DNA of 64,000 bases from Pseudomonadaceae bacterium. Its GTDB lineage: Bacteria > Pseudomonadota > Gammaproteobacteria > Pseudomonadales > Pseudomonadaceae. The first letter of the stretch is position 1, and each line of letters opens with the position of its first letter. The translations under genes were made by a program, and so were the position numbers. A model generated the notes under the pieces. The model saw only the letters and a list, made by a program, of their open reading frames with translations. It searched no databases and was not told the origin of the DNA. Below, in pieces: positions 34,082-43,183 of this stretch. The stretch lies in assembly GCA_900766265.1 (NCBI GenBank), contig CAAFUS010000010.1, forward strand, positions 496,001 through 560,000, read 5' to 3'.

Positions 34082-36040
34082 ATGAAAAACCTCGCCAACC
34101 CCGCCTCGATCGTCGCGCTCTGCTGGGCGGCCTTCCAGATCTACATGGTCTACGGCACGCCGCTGGACCTGATGGTCGCGGTGCCGATCCACATCATGTT
34201 CGGCCTCGTACTGACCTTCATCACCCATCCGCTGCGCAAGGGCGATGTTGGCCGCTTCACCGTGGCGCGCCTTTCGGATTACCTGCTCGCCGCCGTGGCG
34301 GTCGCCATCGCCCTGCACTACCTGCGAAGCGGCGAGATGCTGAACATGCGCATCGCCATGGTCGACCCGCTCACCACCCTGGACATGGTGGTCGGTGTCG
34401 CGGTCATCCTGCTGGTGATCGAGGCCGTGCGCCGGGCGCTGGGCATGGGCCTGACGGTGGTGATCCTAGTGTTCCTCACCTACCAGTTCATCGGCCCGCA
34501 ACTGCGTGACCTTCCAATGCTGGGGCTTATTGGCCACGACGGAGAGCCGAGCCGGCTGTTTTTCGAGACCTTCCTCGACATGCAGACGATGCAGAACGAG
34601 GGCGTGTTCGGCATCCCCAGCATCGTGTCCTACAACCAGGTCTTCTACTTCCTGCTGTTCGGCGCCTTCCTCCAGCTGTTCGGCGGCGGCCAACTGTTCA
34701 TGGACCTGTCGGTGCTGCTGGTGGGTCGCTTTCGCGGCGGCATGGCCAAGGTCTCGATCGTCTCTTCCACGCTGTTCGGTTCGGTCAGCGGCAGCGCCAC
34801 GGCCAACGCCGCGGTGATGGGTATGTTCACCATCCCGGCGATGAAGAAGTCCGGCATGAGCGCCGAGGAAGCAGCCGCGGTCGAGGCGACCTCCTCCACC
34901 GGCGGGCAGATCATGCCGCCGGTGATGGGCGCGGCGGCCTTCCTGATCGCGCAGTTCATGGGCATTCCCTATGCCGATGTGGCCATCGCCGCCCTGATTC
35001 CGGCGCTACTGTTCTACGTCGCGCTGTATTTCGTGGTCGACCTGCTGGCGCGCCGCAAGGGCCTGGCCGGCCTGAAGCCCTCGGAACTGGGCACGAACTG
35101 GAACAGCGTGCTCAAGCGCCTGTACCTGCTGATCCCGGTGTTCGTGCTGGTGTACCAGATCATGGCCGGCCGCGCGCTGAGCTCGGCGACGCTGCAGGCG
35201 ATCTGGATCACCCTGGTGTTCGGCCTCTGCACCCGTGCCTGGGAAGGCTTTCGTGCCGAAGGCGGCAACGGCGTGCTGAAGGCCGCCGGCTCGGTGGTCA
35301 GCGACTCGCTGCAGGCGCTGGATTCCGGCGCGCGCGGCGCCATCGCCGTGGCGATTCCCTGCGCCGGTGCCGGCATCGTGGTCGGCATCGCCTCGGTCAC
35401 CAACCTCGGCCTGACCTTCGGCACCTTCGTCGCCGCGCTGTCCGGCGGCATGCTGATCCCGGCCCTGCTGCTGGTGATGTTCATGGTCATCGTGATGGGC
35501 ATGGGCATGCCAACCACCGCGGCCTACATCATGGGCGCGATCCTCGCCATCCCGGCGCTCGACAAGCTGGGCGTGCCGGCCCTGTCGGCGCACTTCTTCG
35601 TGCTCTATTTCGCCGCCCTGTCGATGGTCACGCCACCGGTGGCGCTGGCCGCCTTCGTCGCAGGCGGCATCGCCAAAGCCAACGTCTGGAAAACCGGCTG
35701 GGTGGCGTTCCGCTACAGCCTGGCCGGCTTCCTGGTCGCCTTCGCCTTCGTCTTCAGCCCCGCACTGCTGCTGCAGGGCAAGTGGCAGGCGATCGTTCCG
35801 GCCGTGGTCACCGCGGTGATCGGTTGCTACGCACTGGCCGCGTGCGTGGCGGGCTACCTGCGCGCCCGCAACACACCATTCGAATCGGCGCTGCTGTTCG
35901 TCGCCGCCGCGCTGCTGATCGCGCCGATCATCAAGGCCTCGCTGGGCGGTCTCGTGCTGTTCTGCGCGATCTGGGCCTGGCAGAACCGCAAGGCCAGGAC
36001 CACACAGGCCAACTGCGTGCTGGAAAGGTCGGGCGCCTGA
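34082..36040 (+). CDS. TRAP transporter fused permease (TAXI type, 4TM-12TM)
   Basis: 652-aa inner-membrane protein in which the small (DctQ-like) and large (DctM-like) TRAP subunits are fused, as in TAXI-TRAP systems. Family motifs include FGSVSGSATANAAVMGMFTI, TSSTGGQIMPPVMGAAAF and GMGMPTTAAYIMGA. With the adjacent TAXI binding protein it imports organic acids using an ion gradient. Start ATG 34082 (MKNLANPASIVAL) directly precedes the first hydrophobic segment; the open frame from 33869 adds 71 implausible residues. An LysR-type operator sits upstream. Confidence 0.9.
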   Translation: MKNLANPASIVALCWAAFQIYMVYGTPLDLMVAVPIHIMFGLVLTFITHPLRKGDVGRFTVARLSDYLLAAVAVAIALHYLRSGEMLNMRIAMVDPLTTLDMVVGVAVILLVIEAVRRALGMGLTVVILVFLTYQFIGPQLRDLPMLGLIGHDGEPSRLFFETFLDMQTMQNEGVFGIPSIVSYNQVFYFLLFGAFLQLFGGGQLFMDLSVLLVGRFRGGMAKVSIVSSTLFGSVSGSATANAAVMGMFTIPAMKKSGMSAEEAAAVEATSSTGGQIMPPVMGAAAFLIAQFMGIPYADVAIAALIPALLFYVALYFVVDLLARRKGLAGLKPSELGTNWNSVLKRLYLLIPVFVLVYQIMAGRALSSATLQAIWITLVFGLCTRAWEGFRAEGGNGVLKAAGSVVSDSLQALDSGARGAIAVAIPCAGAGIVVGIASVTNLGLTFGTFVAALSGGMLIPALLLVMFMVIVMGMGMPTTAAYIMGAILAIPALDKLGVPALSAHFFVLYFAALSMVTPPVALAAFVAGGIAKANVWKTGWVAFRYSLAGFLVAFAFVFSPALLLQGKWQAIVPAVVTAVIGCYALAACVAGYLRARNTPFESALLFVAAALLIAPIIKASLGGLVLFCAIWAWQNRKARTTQANCVLERSGA

Positions 36041-36081
36041 CGGCCGTCCGCCTGCCGAATTCAACCAAGGAGAACAAGAAA

Positions 36082-37059
36082 ATGATCAAGGCACTCAAGA
36101 AACACGCAGCGATTGCGCTGCTCGGAGCCATCGGACTGTGCGGCAACGCGCTGGCCGCCGAGCCGGTGAAGGTCAAGTTCGCCGCCGGGCCGACCGGCAC
36201 CACCTGGTACGCCTACGCCGGCGCCCTGCGTGGAGAGATGCTCGAGCGTCTGCCGGCCGGCTCGACGGTGGATATCCAGGGCACGCCGATGGCCATCGCC
36301 AATACCCAGCTGCTGGCTGGACGGCGCGCCGACATCGGCCTGATCTTCCCGCCAGTGGCCGCCTGGGCCCAGCAGCCGTTCGGCCCGTTCAAGAAAAAGA
36401 TAGAAAGCGTCCGCGGCCTGGTGGGCGGCCTCGACCAGTACTACCAGCGCATCACCGTGCAGAACGACAGCCCCATCCAGTCGCTCGCCGACATCCGTGA
36501 GAAGAAGCTGGCAGTGCGCATCGGCACCGGTCCGCAGGGCAGCCTCAACGAGTACATCGCCAAGCTGATCCTCGAGGCCAACGGCTTGAGCTACGAGGCG
36601 ATCGAATCCTTTGGCGGCAGCATCAGCAAGTCGAGCCTGAGCATCCTGCAGGACCAGTTCGGCGACCGGCAGCTCGACATGATCATCGGCATCACCACCG
36701 CCGGCCACCCGAACACCGCGCAGCTGTCGATCACCCCCGGGCAGCGCTTCCTCGACCTCAGCGACGAGGCCGTCAGCCACCTGGAGAAGTTCGGCTTCGT
36801 CCGTGCCACCATGCCGGCCGGCATGTTCGACAAACAGGACAAGCCGGTCCAGGGCATCGGCTTCGCCACTTCGCTGTACGCCAACGACCAGCTCCCCGAA
36901 GAGGAGGCCTACGCCATGGAAGGCCGCGAGTCCCTGCAGCGCTCGTTCGGATCGATGAAGGGCTGGACCGCCGAGGGCTCGGTGGACCCGGCCAACCTCG
37001 CTGCTCCGCTGCACCCGGGCGCCGAGAAGTACTACCGTGAAGTGGGACTGATCCAGTAA
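36082..37059 (+). CDS. TAXI-family TRAP substrate-binding protein
   Basis: 325-aa periplasmic binding protein with a cleavable signal peptide (IALLGAIGLCGNALAAE). The TAXI-family pattern is seen in KFAAGPTGTTWYAYAGAL near the mature N-terminus, then NTQLLAGRRADIGLI and VRIGTGPQGS. It delivers the solute to the fused permease 41 bp upstream. The start has an AAGGAGAAC ribosome-binding site. The ligand is not readable; in context a furan or aromatic carboxylate is likely. Confidence 0.9.
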   Translation: MIKALKKHAAIALLGAIGLCGNALAAEPVKVKFAAGPTGTTWYAYAGALRGEMLERLPAGSTVDIQGTPMAIANTQLLAGRRADIGLIFPPVAAWAQQPFGPFKKKIESVRGLVGGLDQYYQRITVQNDSPIQSLADIREKKLAVRIGTGPQGSLNEYIAKLILEANGLSYEAIESFGGSISKSSLSILQDQFGDRQLDMIIGITTAGHPNTAQLSITPGQRFLDLSDEAVSHLEKFGFVRATMPAGMFDKQDKPVQGIGFATSLYANDQLPEEEAYAMEGRESLQRSFGSMKGWTAEGSVDPANLAAPLHPGAEKYYREVGLIQ

Positions 37060-37073
37060 TGCCCCCTTGCTGC

Positions 37074-37109
37074 GCGGGGCCCTCTCAGCCTGGCCCCGCT
37101 CGGCTTTTT
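37074..37109 (+). terminator. Terminator after the TAXI-TRAP pair
   Basis: Stem GCGGGGCC / GGCCCCGC (8 bp) with a ten-base loop, followed after TCGGC by TTTTT. It lies 14 bp past the binding-protein stop and may reduce read-through into the ThDP enzyme gene. Confidence 0.65.
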
Positions 37110-37128
37110 CCGGACTAGCGAGGAACAG

Positions 37129-38766
37129 ATGACAGCCGACAACCCACCCGACGGCGGCCAGGCCATCGTCGAACTGCTCAGGCGCAACGGCGTGGACCGG
37201 GTCTTCACCGTCCCCGGCGAAAGCTTCCTACCCGTGCTCGACGCGCTGCACGACGCCCCCGACATCGCCCTGGTGGTGTGCCGCCAGGAAGGCGGGGCGT
37301 CGATGATGGCCGAAGCCTACGCCAAGACCACCGGACACCCGGGCGTCTGCTTCGTCACCCGCGGCCCTGGCAGCGCCAACGCACTGGCCGGCCTGCACGT
37401 AGCGGCGCAGGACTCGACGCCGCTGCTGGTGTTCGTCGGCCAGGTGCCGCGCGCCATGCGCGAGCGCGAGGCCTGGCAAGAAGTCGATGTCGGCGCGCTG
37501 TTCGGCTCGGTGGCCAAGTGGGCCACCGACATCCAGGACGCCGCGCGCCTGCCCGAATACCTCTCCCGAGCCTTCACCACCGCCCGCTCCGGACGTCAGG
37601 GCCCGGTGGTGCTCGGGTTGCCGGAGGACCTGCTGTACGAACGCGTCGAGCCGGTCGATCTCGGCCCGGCGGCGATCAACCAGGGCTACCCCGCGCCGGC
37701 CGCGCTGGAGCGTCTGCAGCAGCTGCTGGCCGAGGCCCGGCGGCCGCTGGCGATCTTCGGCGGCTCCGGCTGGAGCCCCGAGTGCCGGCAGCAACTGCAG
37801 GCCTTCGCCGAAGCGCAGGGCCTGCCGGTGGCCACCGCCTTTCGCCGCCAGGACCGTTTCGACAACGGCCACCCGAACTACGCCGGCGATGCCGGCCTGG
37901 GCATGAACCCGCGGCTCGCTGCGATGATTCAGGAAGCCGACCTGCTGATCGCGGTCGGCACCCGCCTGGGCGACATCACCACCCGCCACTACGAGCTGGT
38001 CGAGGCGCCGCAGCCGCGTCAGCGGCTGGTGCACGTCCATCCTGACCTGCAGGAGCCCGGCCGCGTATACCTGCCGGACCTGGCCCTGTGCGCCTCGGTG
38101 GCCAACTTCGCCGAGGCCGTCACCGGGCTGCCTCGGCCGTCGAGTCTCTCCGGCGAGCGGCAGGAATGGCTGGCGCGGGCCCGCGAGACCCGCCAGGCCT
38201 GGCAGCAACCGACCGAACTGCCGGGCCCGCTGCAGCTCGGCGAGATCGTCGCCTGGCTCGGCCATCGTCTACCGGCCGACGCGGTGATCAGCAACGGCGC
38301 CGGCAACTACACGCTCTGGGTTCACCGCTTCTACCCGTACCGCGGCTGGGGCAGCCAACTGGCACCGACGTCAGGCTCGATGGGCTACGGCCTGCCCGCG
38401 GCGATCGCCGCCAAGCTCGCCCAGCCCGCGCGACCGGCGGTGTGCTTCGCCGGCGACGGCTGCTTCCAGATGACCTGCCAGGAACTGGCCACCGCCGTGC
38501 AGTATGGCGCCAACGTCATCGTGGTGGTGGTGAACAACGGCTCCTACGGCTCGATCCGCATGCACCAGGACAAGCACTACCCCGGCCGCCGCTACGGTAC
38601 CGACCTGGTCAACCCGGACATGGTCGCCCTGGCCCGCGCCTACGGTGCCGGCGCCGCACGGGTGGCACGCACCGAGCAGTTCGCCGAGGCCTTCGAGCAG
38701 GCCCTGTCGGCCGACCGGCCGTTCCTCATCGAGGTGGTAATCGATCCGGCGATCCTGCGGCCCTGA
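37129..38766 (+). CDS. Thiamine diphosphate-dependent enzyme (acetolactate synthase-like)
   Basis: 545-aa ThDP enzyme with three domains: N-terminal Pyr domain (catalytic Glu in VVCRQEGGASMMAEAYAK near residue 51), a central domain, and a C-terminal PP domain with the GDGCFQMTCQELATAV to NNGSYGSI cofactor motif near residues 443-475. It resembles acetolactate synthase, benzoylformate decarboxylase and related 2-oxo acid enzymes. The hmf pathway ends in 2-oxoglutarate and needs no such step, so its role is open: decarboxylation of a 2-oxo acid or a carboligation. It has a GAGGAAC ribosome-binding site. Confidence 0.85.
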   Translation: MTADNPPDGGQAIVELLRRNGVDRVFTVPGESFLPVLDALHDAPDIALVVCRQEGGASMMAEAYAKTTGHPGVCFVTRGPGSANALAGLHVAAQDSTPLLVFVGQVPRAMREREAWQEVDVGALFGSVAKWATDIQDAARLPEYLSRAFTTARSGRQGPVVLGLPEDLLYERVEPVDLGPAAINQGYPAPAALERLQQLLAEARRPLAIFGGSGWSPECRQQLQAFAEAQGLPVATAFRRQDRFDNGHPNYAGDAGLGMNPRLAAMIQEADLLIAVGTRLGDITTRHYELVEAPQPRQRLVHVHPDLQEPGRVYLPDLALCASVANFAEAVTGLPRPSSLSGERQEWLARARETRQAWQQPTELPGPLQLGEIVAWLGHRLPADAVISNGAGNYTLWVHRFYPYRGWGSQLAPTSGSMGYGLPAAIAAKLAQPARPAVCFAGDGCFQMTCQELATAVQYGANVIVVVVNNGSYGSIRMHQDKHYPGRRYGTDLVNPDMVALARAYGAGAARVARTEQFAEAFEQALSADRPFLIEVVIDPAILRP

Positions 38767-38802
38767 ACCGTGGCGGAGGGCCGCCGGTCCGACATCGCTT
38801 CA

Positions 38803-38836
38803 CCCGCACCCTCTTCCTCCGGGAGAGGGCCGAGGT
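38803..38836. repeat. Palindromic intergenic repeat-like element
   Basis: CCCTCTTCCTCCGGGAGAGGG (20 of its bases form an imperfect stem) flanked by CACCCG-C and CCGAGGTG. It resembles the CCCTCTCCC...GGGAGAGGG elements dispersed in Pseudomonas and Xanthomonas genomes. It sits between the convergent ThDP and SDR genes and could work as a terminator. The rest of 38767-39011 shows no gene. Confidence 0.5.
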
Positions 38837-39011
38837 GAAGCCTGGCGTGCAGGGCTTCGCTTATCCGGCCTGAGGGCGGCTTCTCCGTGGGCTAAGGGAA
38901 AGGCAACGGCGCCGCCCTGTTTGCGGGCGCGATCTCGACCACGAACAGGCGCACTCAGGAACCGTTCGCGACCAAGGCCGCCCCGCTACCCCTGAGCCAC
39001 GCCCCTCCCCC

Positions 39012-39770
39012 TCAATGCATCACCGACCCGCCATCGACCACCACCGTCTCGCCGGTCATGAAGGCGCTGTCGTCGGAGGCGAGAAACAGCAGCGGGCCGA
39101 TCAGATCGTCCGGCATCTGGTCGCGCTTGATCGCCCGGCTGGCGATCACCGGCGCGGTCAGGCGCTCGCGCATCTCGGCGTTTGCCACCACTCCCTCGCT
39201 GAGCACGAGCCCCGGCGCCAAGGTGTTCACCGCGATGCCGTGATCGCCCAGCTCACGGGCCAGCGCGCGGGTCATCGCCAGGACCGCGCCCTTGGAGGTG
39301 ACGTAGTGCAGCAGACCGGGGGTGCCCTTGAACGGCGTGCCAGACGAGATGTTGATGATCCGACCGGAGCCCTTCGCCTTCATGTAGGGCGCCACCGCCC
39401 GCGCACAGACGAAGGGGCCGCGCACGTTGACCGCCATCACCCTGTCCCACTCGCCGAGATCGATTTCCTCGAACGGCTTCATCTTCAGCGAGGCATAAAG
39501 GGCCGCGTTGTTCACCAGCACGTCGATCCGCCCGAAGCGCTCCATCGTTGCCGCGGCCATGGTCGCAGCAGACGTCTCGTCGGACACGTCGGTCTTCAGC
39601 GCGATGGCCTCGCTGCCCATGCCTTTCAACTCCTCGAGCAGCGCCGCGCCGTCCAGTATGTCGGCCACGACCACGCATGCGCCTTCCGCCGCCATCGCCC
39701 GGGCGTAGGTCGCACCGATGCCCTGTGCCGCGCCGGTAATGATCACTACCTTGCCTTTCATTCGATTCAT
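39012..39770 (-). CDS. Short-chain dehydrogenase/reductase (SDR)
   Basis: 252-aa classical SDR. Rossmann motif TGAAQGIGATYAR (TGxxxGxG) near residue 12, NNAA near residue 87, catalytic Ser in ISSGTPF, and Y-x3-K in HYVTSKGAV. The C-terminus DGGSVMH is typical. It could interconvert an aldehyde or alcohol with NAD(P)H, for instance furfuryl or hydroxymethylfurfural-type alcohols, but this is only inferred. It lies 57 bp downstream of the TRAP permease gene on the same strand and probably shares its operon. Confidence 0.87.
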   Translation of the reverse strand: MNRMKGKVVIITGAAQGIGATYARAMAAEGACVVVADILDGAALLEELKGMGSEAIALKTDVSDETSAATMAAATMERFGRIDVLVNNAALYASLKMKPFEEIDLGEWDRVMAVNVRGPFVCARAVAPYMKAKGSGRIINISSGTPFKGTPGLLHYVTSKGAVLAMTRALARELGDHGIAVNTLAPGLVLSEGVVANAEMRERLTAPVIASRAIKRDQMPDDLIGPLLFLASDDSAFMTGETVVVDGGSVMH

Positions 39771-39827
39771 AGAAGTCTCCAGTCGAGCCCGGCCGCTGCC
39801 GGGCTAGGCGTTGCGACCTTGCGCAGG

Positions 39828-41090
39828 TCAGGAAATGAACGCGGTCACCAGCCCCGGTTGCCAGGCGATCAGCACCATCACCAGCAGGGTGACGAGCAGG
39901 AACGGCAGCAGTGGCCGGATGATCTCGCCCGGCCGGCAACCGGTTACGCGGGAGGCGACATAAAGCGCCGCGCCCACCGGCGGGGTGAGCAGGCCGAGCG
40001 TGAGGTTGATGCACATGATCACGCCGAGGTGATAGGGGTTGATGCCGTAGACCGACTGCGCCACCGGCAGCACGATGGGGACCAGCAGGATCAGCGCGGC
40101 GATGCCGTCGATGACCATGCCGACCATCAGCAGCAGCGCGATCAACAGCAGCATGTAGATGAAGGGGTCGGCGGTCATGCCCTGCATCAGGGCCCCGAGC
40201 TGCTGCGGGATCTGCTCGTAAATGATCACCCAGCCGAACACCGCGGCCGCCGCCACCAGCGCCAAGACCACGCCGCTGTTGATGCCCACCCGCAGCAGCA
40301 TGTCGCCCATCCGTTCGAACCTCATCTCGCCGTGGGCGAAGCGCCCCACCAGCACCGCCATGGCCGCGCCGACCGCGGCGGCCTCGGTCGGGGTGGCGAT
40401 GCCGCCGACGATGCTGCCGATCATCAGCGCCGGCACGCTCAGCGACGGCAGGCTGCTGACCACGTTGCGCAGCATCTGAGCGCGGCTCAGGCGCTCGTTC
40501 GGCGGGTACTGGTAGAAGAACCCGAGCAGTGCGATGACCAAGACGAACCCTCCGGTCATCAGCAATCCGGGGACGATGCCGGCGATGAACAGGTCGCCGA
40601 TGGAGATCTGCGCCAGCACGCCGAAGATGACGAACAGCATCGACGGCGGGATCACCGGCGCCAGCAGCGCGCCGGCCGCCGTGGTGGCGGTGGCGAAGTT
40701 GCGGTCGTAGCCCTTCTGTTGCATCTGCGGGACCATCACCTGCGCCATCACCGCCACCTGGGCGTTGGCCGAGCCGACGATCGAGGCCAGCATCATGTTG
40801 GCGAGGATGTTGATATAGGCCAGGCCGCCACGGATCGAACCAAGGAACACCGAGGCGAAGGCCACCAGCCGGCGTGTGATGCCGCCCTCGTTCATCAGCT
40901 CACCGACCAGCATGAACAGCGGAATGGCCAACAGCCCGTAGTTGTCCAGCCCGCCGAAGAACTGCTGCGGGTAGGAGAGGAACAGCACGCCGTTGCCGCT
41001 TACCTGGATGTAGACCATGGCGCTGACGGCCAGCACCAGCGCGATGGGCACGCCGATGAACAGCATGACGGAGAAGAGTCCGATGACCAT
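39828..41090 (-). CDS. TRAP transporter large permease (DctM family)
   Basis: 420-aa inner-membrane protein with about 11-12 hydrophobic segments (DctM). Motifs: FGGLDNYGLLAIPLFMLVGE, VGSANAQVAVMAQVMVP, PVIPPSMLFVIFG and GLLTPPVGAALYVASRVTG. It forms the ion-coupled pathway of a three-component TRAP transporter with the DctQ and DctP genes directly upstream; stop and start of DctQ/DctM are 3 bp apart. Confidence 0.92.
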   Translation of the reverse strand: MVIGLFSVMLFIGVPIALVLAVSAMVYIQVSGNGVLFLSYPQQFFGGLDNYGLLAIPLFMLVGELMNEGGITRRLVAFASVFLGSIRGGLAYINILANMMLASIVGSANAQVAVMAQVMVPQMQQKGYDRNFATATTAAGALLAPVIPPSMLFVIFGVLAQISIGDLFIAGIVPGLLMTGGFVLVIALLGFFYQYPPNERLSRAQMLRNVVSSLPSLSVPALMIGSIVGGIATPTEAAAVGAAMAVLVGRFAHGEMRFERMGDMLLRVGINSGVVLALVAAAAVFGWVIIYEQIPQQLGALMQGMTADPFIYMLLLIALLLMVGMVIDGIAALILLVPIVLPVAQSVYGINPYHLGVIMCINLTLGLLTPPVGAALYVASRVTGCRPGEIIRPLLPFLLVTLLVMVLIAWQPGLVTAFIS

Positions 41091-41093
41091 GGA

Positions 41094-41669
41094 TTATTCT
41101 CCCGAACCGGCCGTTGCCTGCGCCGCGCCGGCGTGAACCGCGCGCGGCGGCGCCCGCAGGCTGTCGAGCAGGTTGGCCAGGGCATGGATGCTGCTGGTCA
41201 GCGCCACCAGCGGCAGGATCAGCCAGAACCAGAACTTGCCGACGCCGAGCGTCGCGGTCGGCTCCTGGTAGACGTAGTTGAAGGATCCGGCGGCGAAGGC
41301 CTCGACGTCGAAGCCACTGCGCCACAGCGCCAGCGGGTCGAACCACAGCCAGCAGAGCACCAGCAGCGCCACGGCGAAGCCGAGCACCACCAGGTCGGCG
41401 GCGCACTTGAGCGCCTTGCGCGTACCCTTCGGTACCACGTCGGTGAGTAGGGTCACAGCCACCGCCTCGCGGGTCTGCAGGGTCACCGACAGGCCCAGCA
41501 TGGCCAGCCAGACCATGGTCAGCACCGCCAGCTCGTCGAGCCAGAAGATCGGCATCTTCAGCGCCCGGCCGGCCACGTTGACCAGGATCATGAGCGGCAG
41601 GACCACCACCAGCGCCCGCAGGGCTGCCCGCTCGCCACGACCGATGGCATTACTCAACGCCCGAATCAT
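41094..41669 (-). CDS. TRAP transporter small permease (DctQ family)
   Basis: 191-aa inner-membrane protein with about four hydrophobic segments. The DctQ signature is visible in MILVNVAGRALKMPIFWLDE and in the segment MVWLAMLGLSVTLQTRE. It is longer than the usual 160-170 aa because of an extra loop (WFDPLALWRSGFDVEAF) and a hydrophilic tail. Start ATG 41669 (MIRALSNAIGRGERA) was preferred over 41723. Required for DctM function. Confidence 0.88.
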   Translation of the reverse strand: MIRALSNAIGRGERAALRALVVVLPLMILVNVAGRALKMPIFWLDELAVLTMVWLAMLGLSVTLQTREAVAVTLLTDVVPKGTRKALKCAADLVVLGFAVALLVLCWLWFDPLALWRSGFDVEAFAAGSFNYVYQEPTATLGVGKFWFWLILPLVALTSSIHALANLLDSLRAPPRAVHAGAAQATAGSGE

Positions 41670-41724
41670 ATGCGTATCCCCAGTGAACGAACCGAACCCG
41701 CCGGCTCGCGCCGGCGGGGCCACC

Positions 41725-42711
41725 TCACGGCTGCTGCAGGCCCGCCGCTTCGCGGCGCAGTTCGGCGAGCACCGGGGTCTTCTTCAGCCAGGCGTCCTCC
41801 CACTGCTGCAGCTTGTCGCCGAAGAACTCGGGGCCCACCGGAACCACCTGGATGCCGGCCTGTTCGATGCTCATCTGGGTCTCGGCCTCAGCCATCTCGT
41901 AGTGGCCGGTGAGGCTGTCGAGGTGCTTGCGGCTCAGCTCGCGGATCAGCGCGCGGTCCTCCTCGCTCAGCTGCGCCCAGACCCGCCCGGACATCAGGCC
42001 GATCACCGGGAACATCATGTGGTTGCTCTGCAGCACGGTCTTAGCGCGCTCGTACAGACGCAGCTTCCAGATCAGCTCGAGGTCGGCGTCGACACCGTCG
42101 ACCTGGCCATTGGCCAACGCGTCGTAGACGTCGGTGACCGGCATTGGCGTGGAAGCGGCGCCGAGCAGACGGTAGAAGTCCTGTACCGGCGGGAAGGGCG
42201 TGATGCGGATCTTGCGGCCGTTGATGGCTTCGACCGAGTCGGTTGGGAAGGCATTGAGCAGCAGGCGCATGCCGGCCACGCCGTAGCCAAGCCCGACCAC
42301 CCCGGCCTTGGCCGGCAGCTGCTCGAGCAGGCTCTGGGCGGCCGGGCCGTTGAGCAACCGGCCCGCCTGCACCACGTCACGCACCAGGTAGGGAGCGAAC
42401 AACGCGCCGAAATCCGGCACCCGGTTGGCCAATTCGGCCGTGGTCATGAAGGCCATGTCCAGCGCGCCGGTCTGCAGCTGCTGCAGCATGCGCGCCTCGC
42501 TGCCGAGCTGGCCGGCGGGAAAGACCACGACGCCGTACTTGCCGCCGGAGCGCTCCTTCAGCTCCTCGCCCATGGCCTGCGCCGCCTGCGACCAGGCGTG
42601 CGTGCCGGGGACGATCAGCCCCAGGCGCAGATCCTTTGCCGAGGCCGCGCCGCCGAACAGCAGAGCGGCGGCGGATACCAGCGTGCACAGCAGTCTTGTC
42701 GTTCTCTTCAT
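41725..42711 (-). CDS. TRAP transporter substrate-binding protein (DctP family)
   Basis: 328-aa periplasmic binding protein with signal peptide (LLCTLVSAAALLFGGAASA). DctP family features: KDLRLGLIVPGTHAWSQAAQ, VVVFPAGQLGSEARMLQQLQ, and the carboxylate-binding Arg region INGRKIRITPFP. It captures an organic acid for the DctQM permease. First gene of the dctPQM-SDR unit, divergent from the UbiD gene. It is unrelated in family to the TAXI protein, so the island has two separate TRAP systems. Confidence 0.9.
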   Translation of the reverse strand: MKRTTRLLCTLVSAAALLFGGAASAKDLRLGLIVPGTHAWSQAAQAMGEELKERSGGKYGVVVFPAGQLGSEARMLQQLQTGALDMAFMTTAELANRVPDFGALFAPYLVRDVVQAGRLLNGPAAQSLLEQLPAKAGVVGLGYGVAGMRLLLNAFPTDSVEAINGRKIRITPFPPVQDFYRLLGAASTPMPVTDVYDALANGQVDGVDADLELIWKLRLYERAKTVLQSNHMMFPVIGLMSGRVWAQLSEEDRALIRELSRKHLDSLTGHYEMAEAETQMSIEQAGIQVVPVGPEFFGDKLQQWEDAWLKKTPVLAELRREAAGLQQP

Positions 42712-43183
42712 GGCTCACCTTTTATTGTTTTATCGAGCGGACGGCCGAACGCGGGCACCTCGACGACCGTTGGAACTGGGCGATTGCGGCGGGAATCGAC
42801 GACGAGCGATCTCTTCACCCCTGTGATGGGTGATCATTCGATCCAGCGACGGAAACGCAACGAGTGTGTTGCAGGAACCTGGAAACGACGCCCATGAATA
42901 ACCTCTTGTTTTTTTTGTAAGCGGGCGGGCAACGGCTCTAGCCCGCGCTCCGGCCCATCAGGTGCGTGGGGCACGAACCTAACGCAGGCGGAGCATCCGA
43001 GCCATTAGGGAATAATGATGTCCGGGATCAGGGATCGTTATGGCCCGCTCGGGTGCGAACGCGCCGTCTGCCGTATCCGGGGGGCATCGCCGGCACTGAT
43101 GGCGCGCATCAGAAAACCTTAATAGGCAGCCCTTCGCGACGCTCCTAGCATGGCCAAAACAATAATCACGAGAGAGTACCGCC
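42712..43183. other. Divergent promoter region between dctP and ubiD
   Basis: 472 bp without a gene. It must hold promoters for both units. The LysR-like operator at 43097-43111 is 73 bp before ubiD. A shorter TGAT-N5-ATCA palindrome lies at 42824-42836, 113 bp before dctP, and might be a second site. A T8 run sits at 42908-42915. AAAACAATAATCA (43156-43168) before the ubiD start is a candidate Hfq/Crc site. Confidence 0.55.
43097..43111 (+). promoter_or_regulatory. Inverted-repeat operator before the ubiD operon
   Basis: TGATG-GCGCG-CATCA, a perfect 5-N5-5 inverted repeat of LysR-box form. Its extended context CTGATGGCGCG-ATCA-A-TTAAT-GCAG is shared with 33748-33762. A -10-like TAGCAT lies about 36 bp downstream. 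The LysR-type regulator encoded at 46321 is the natural candidate. Confidence 0.65.

Noticed and set aside
39015..41450. 811-codon plus-strand frame across SDR and TRAP genes
   Set aside because: It crosses three well-defined minus-strand genes and reads as His/Gln/Arg-rich low complexity.
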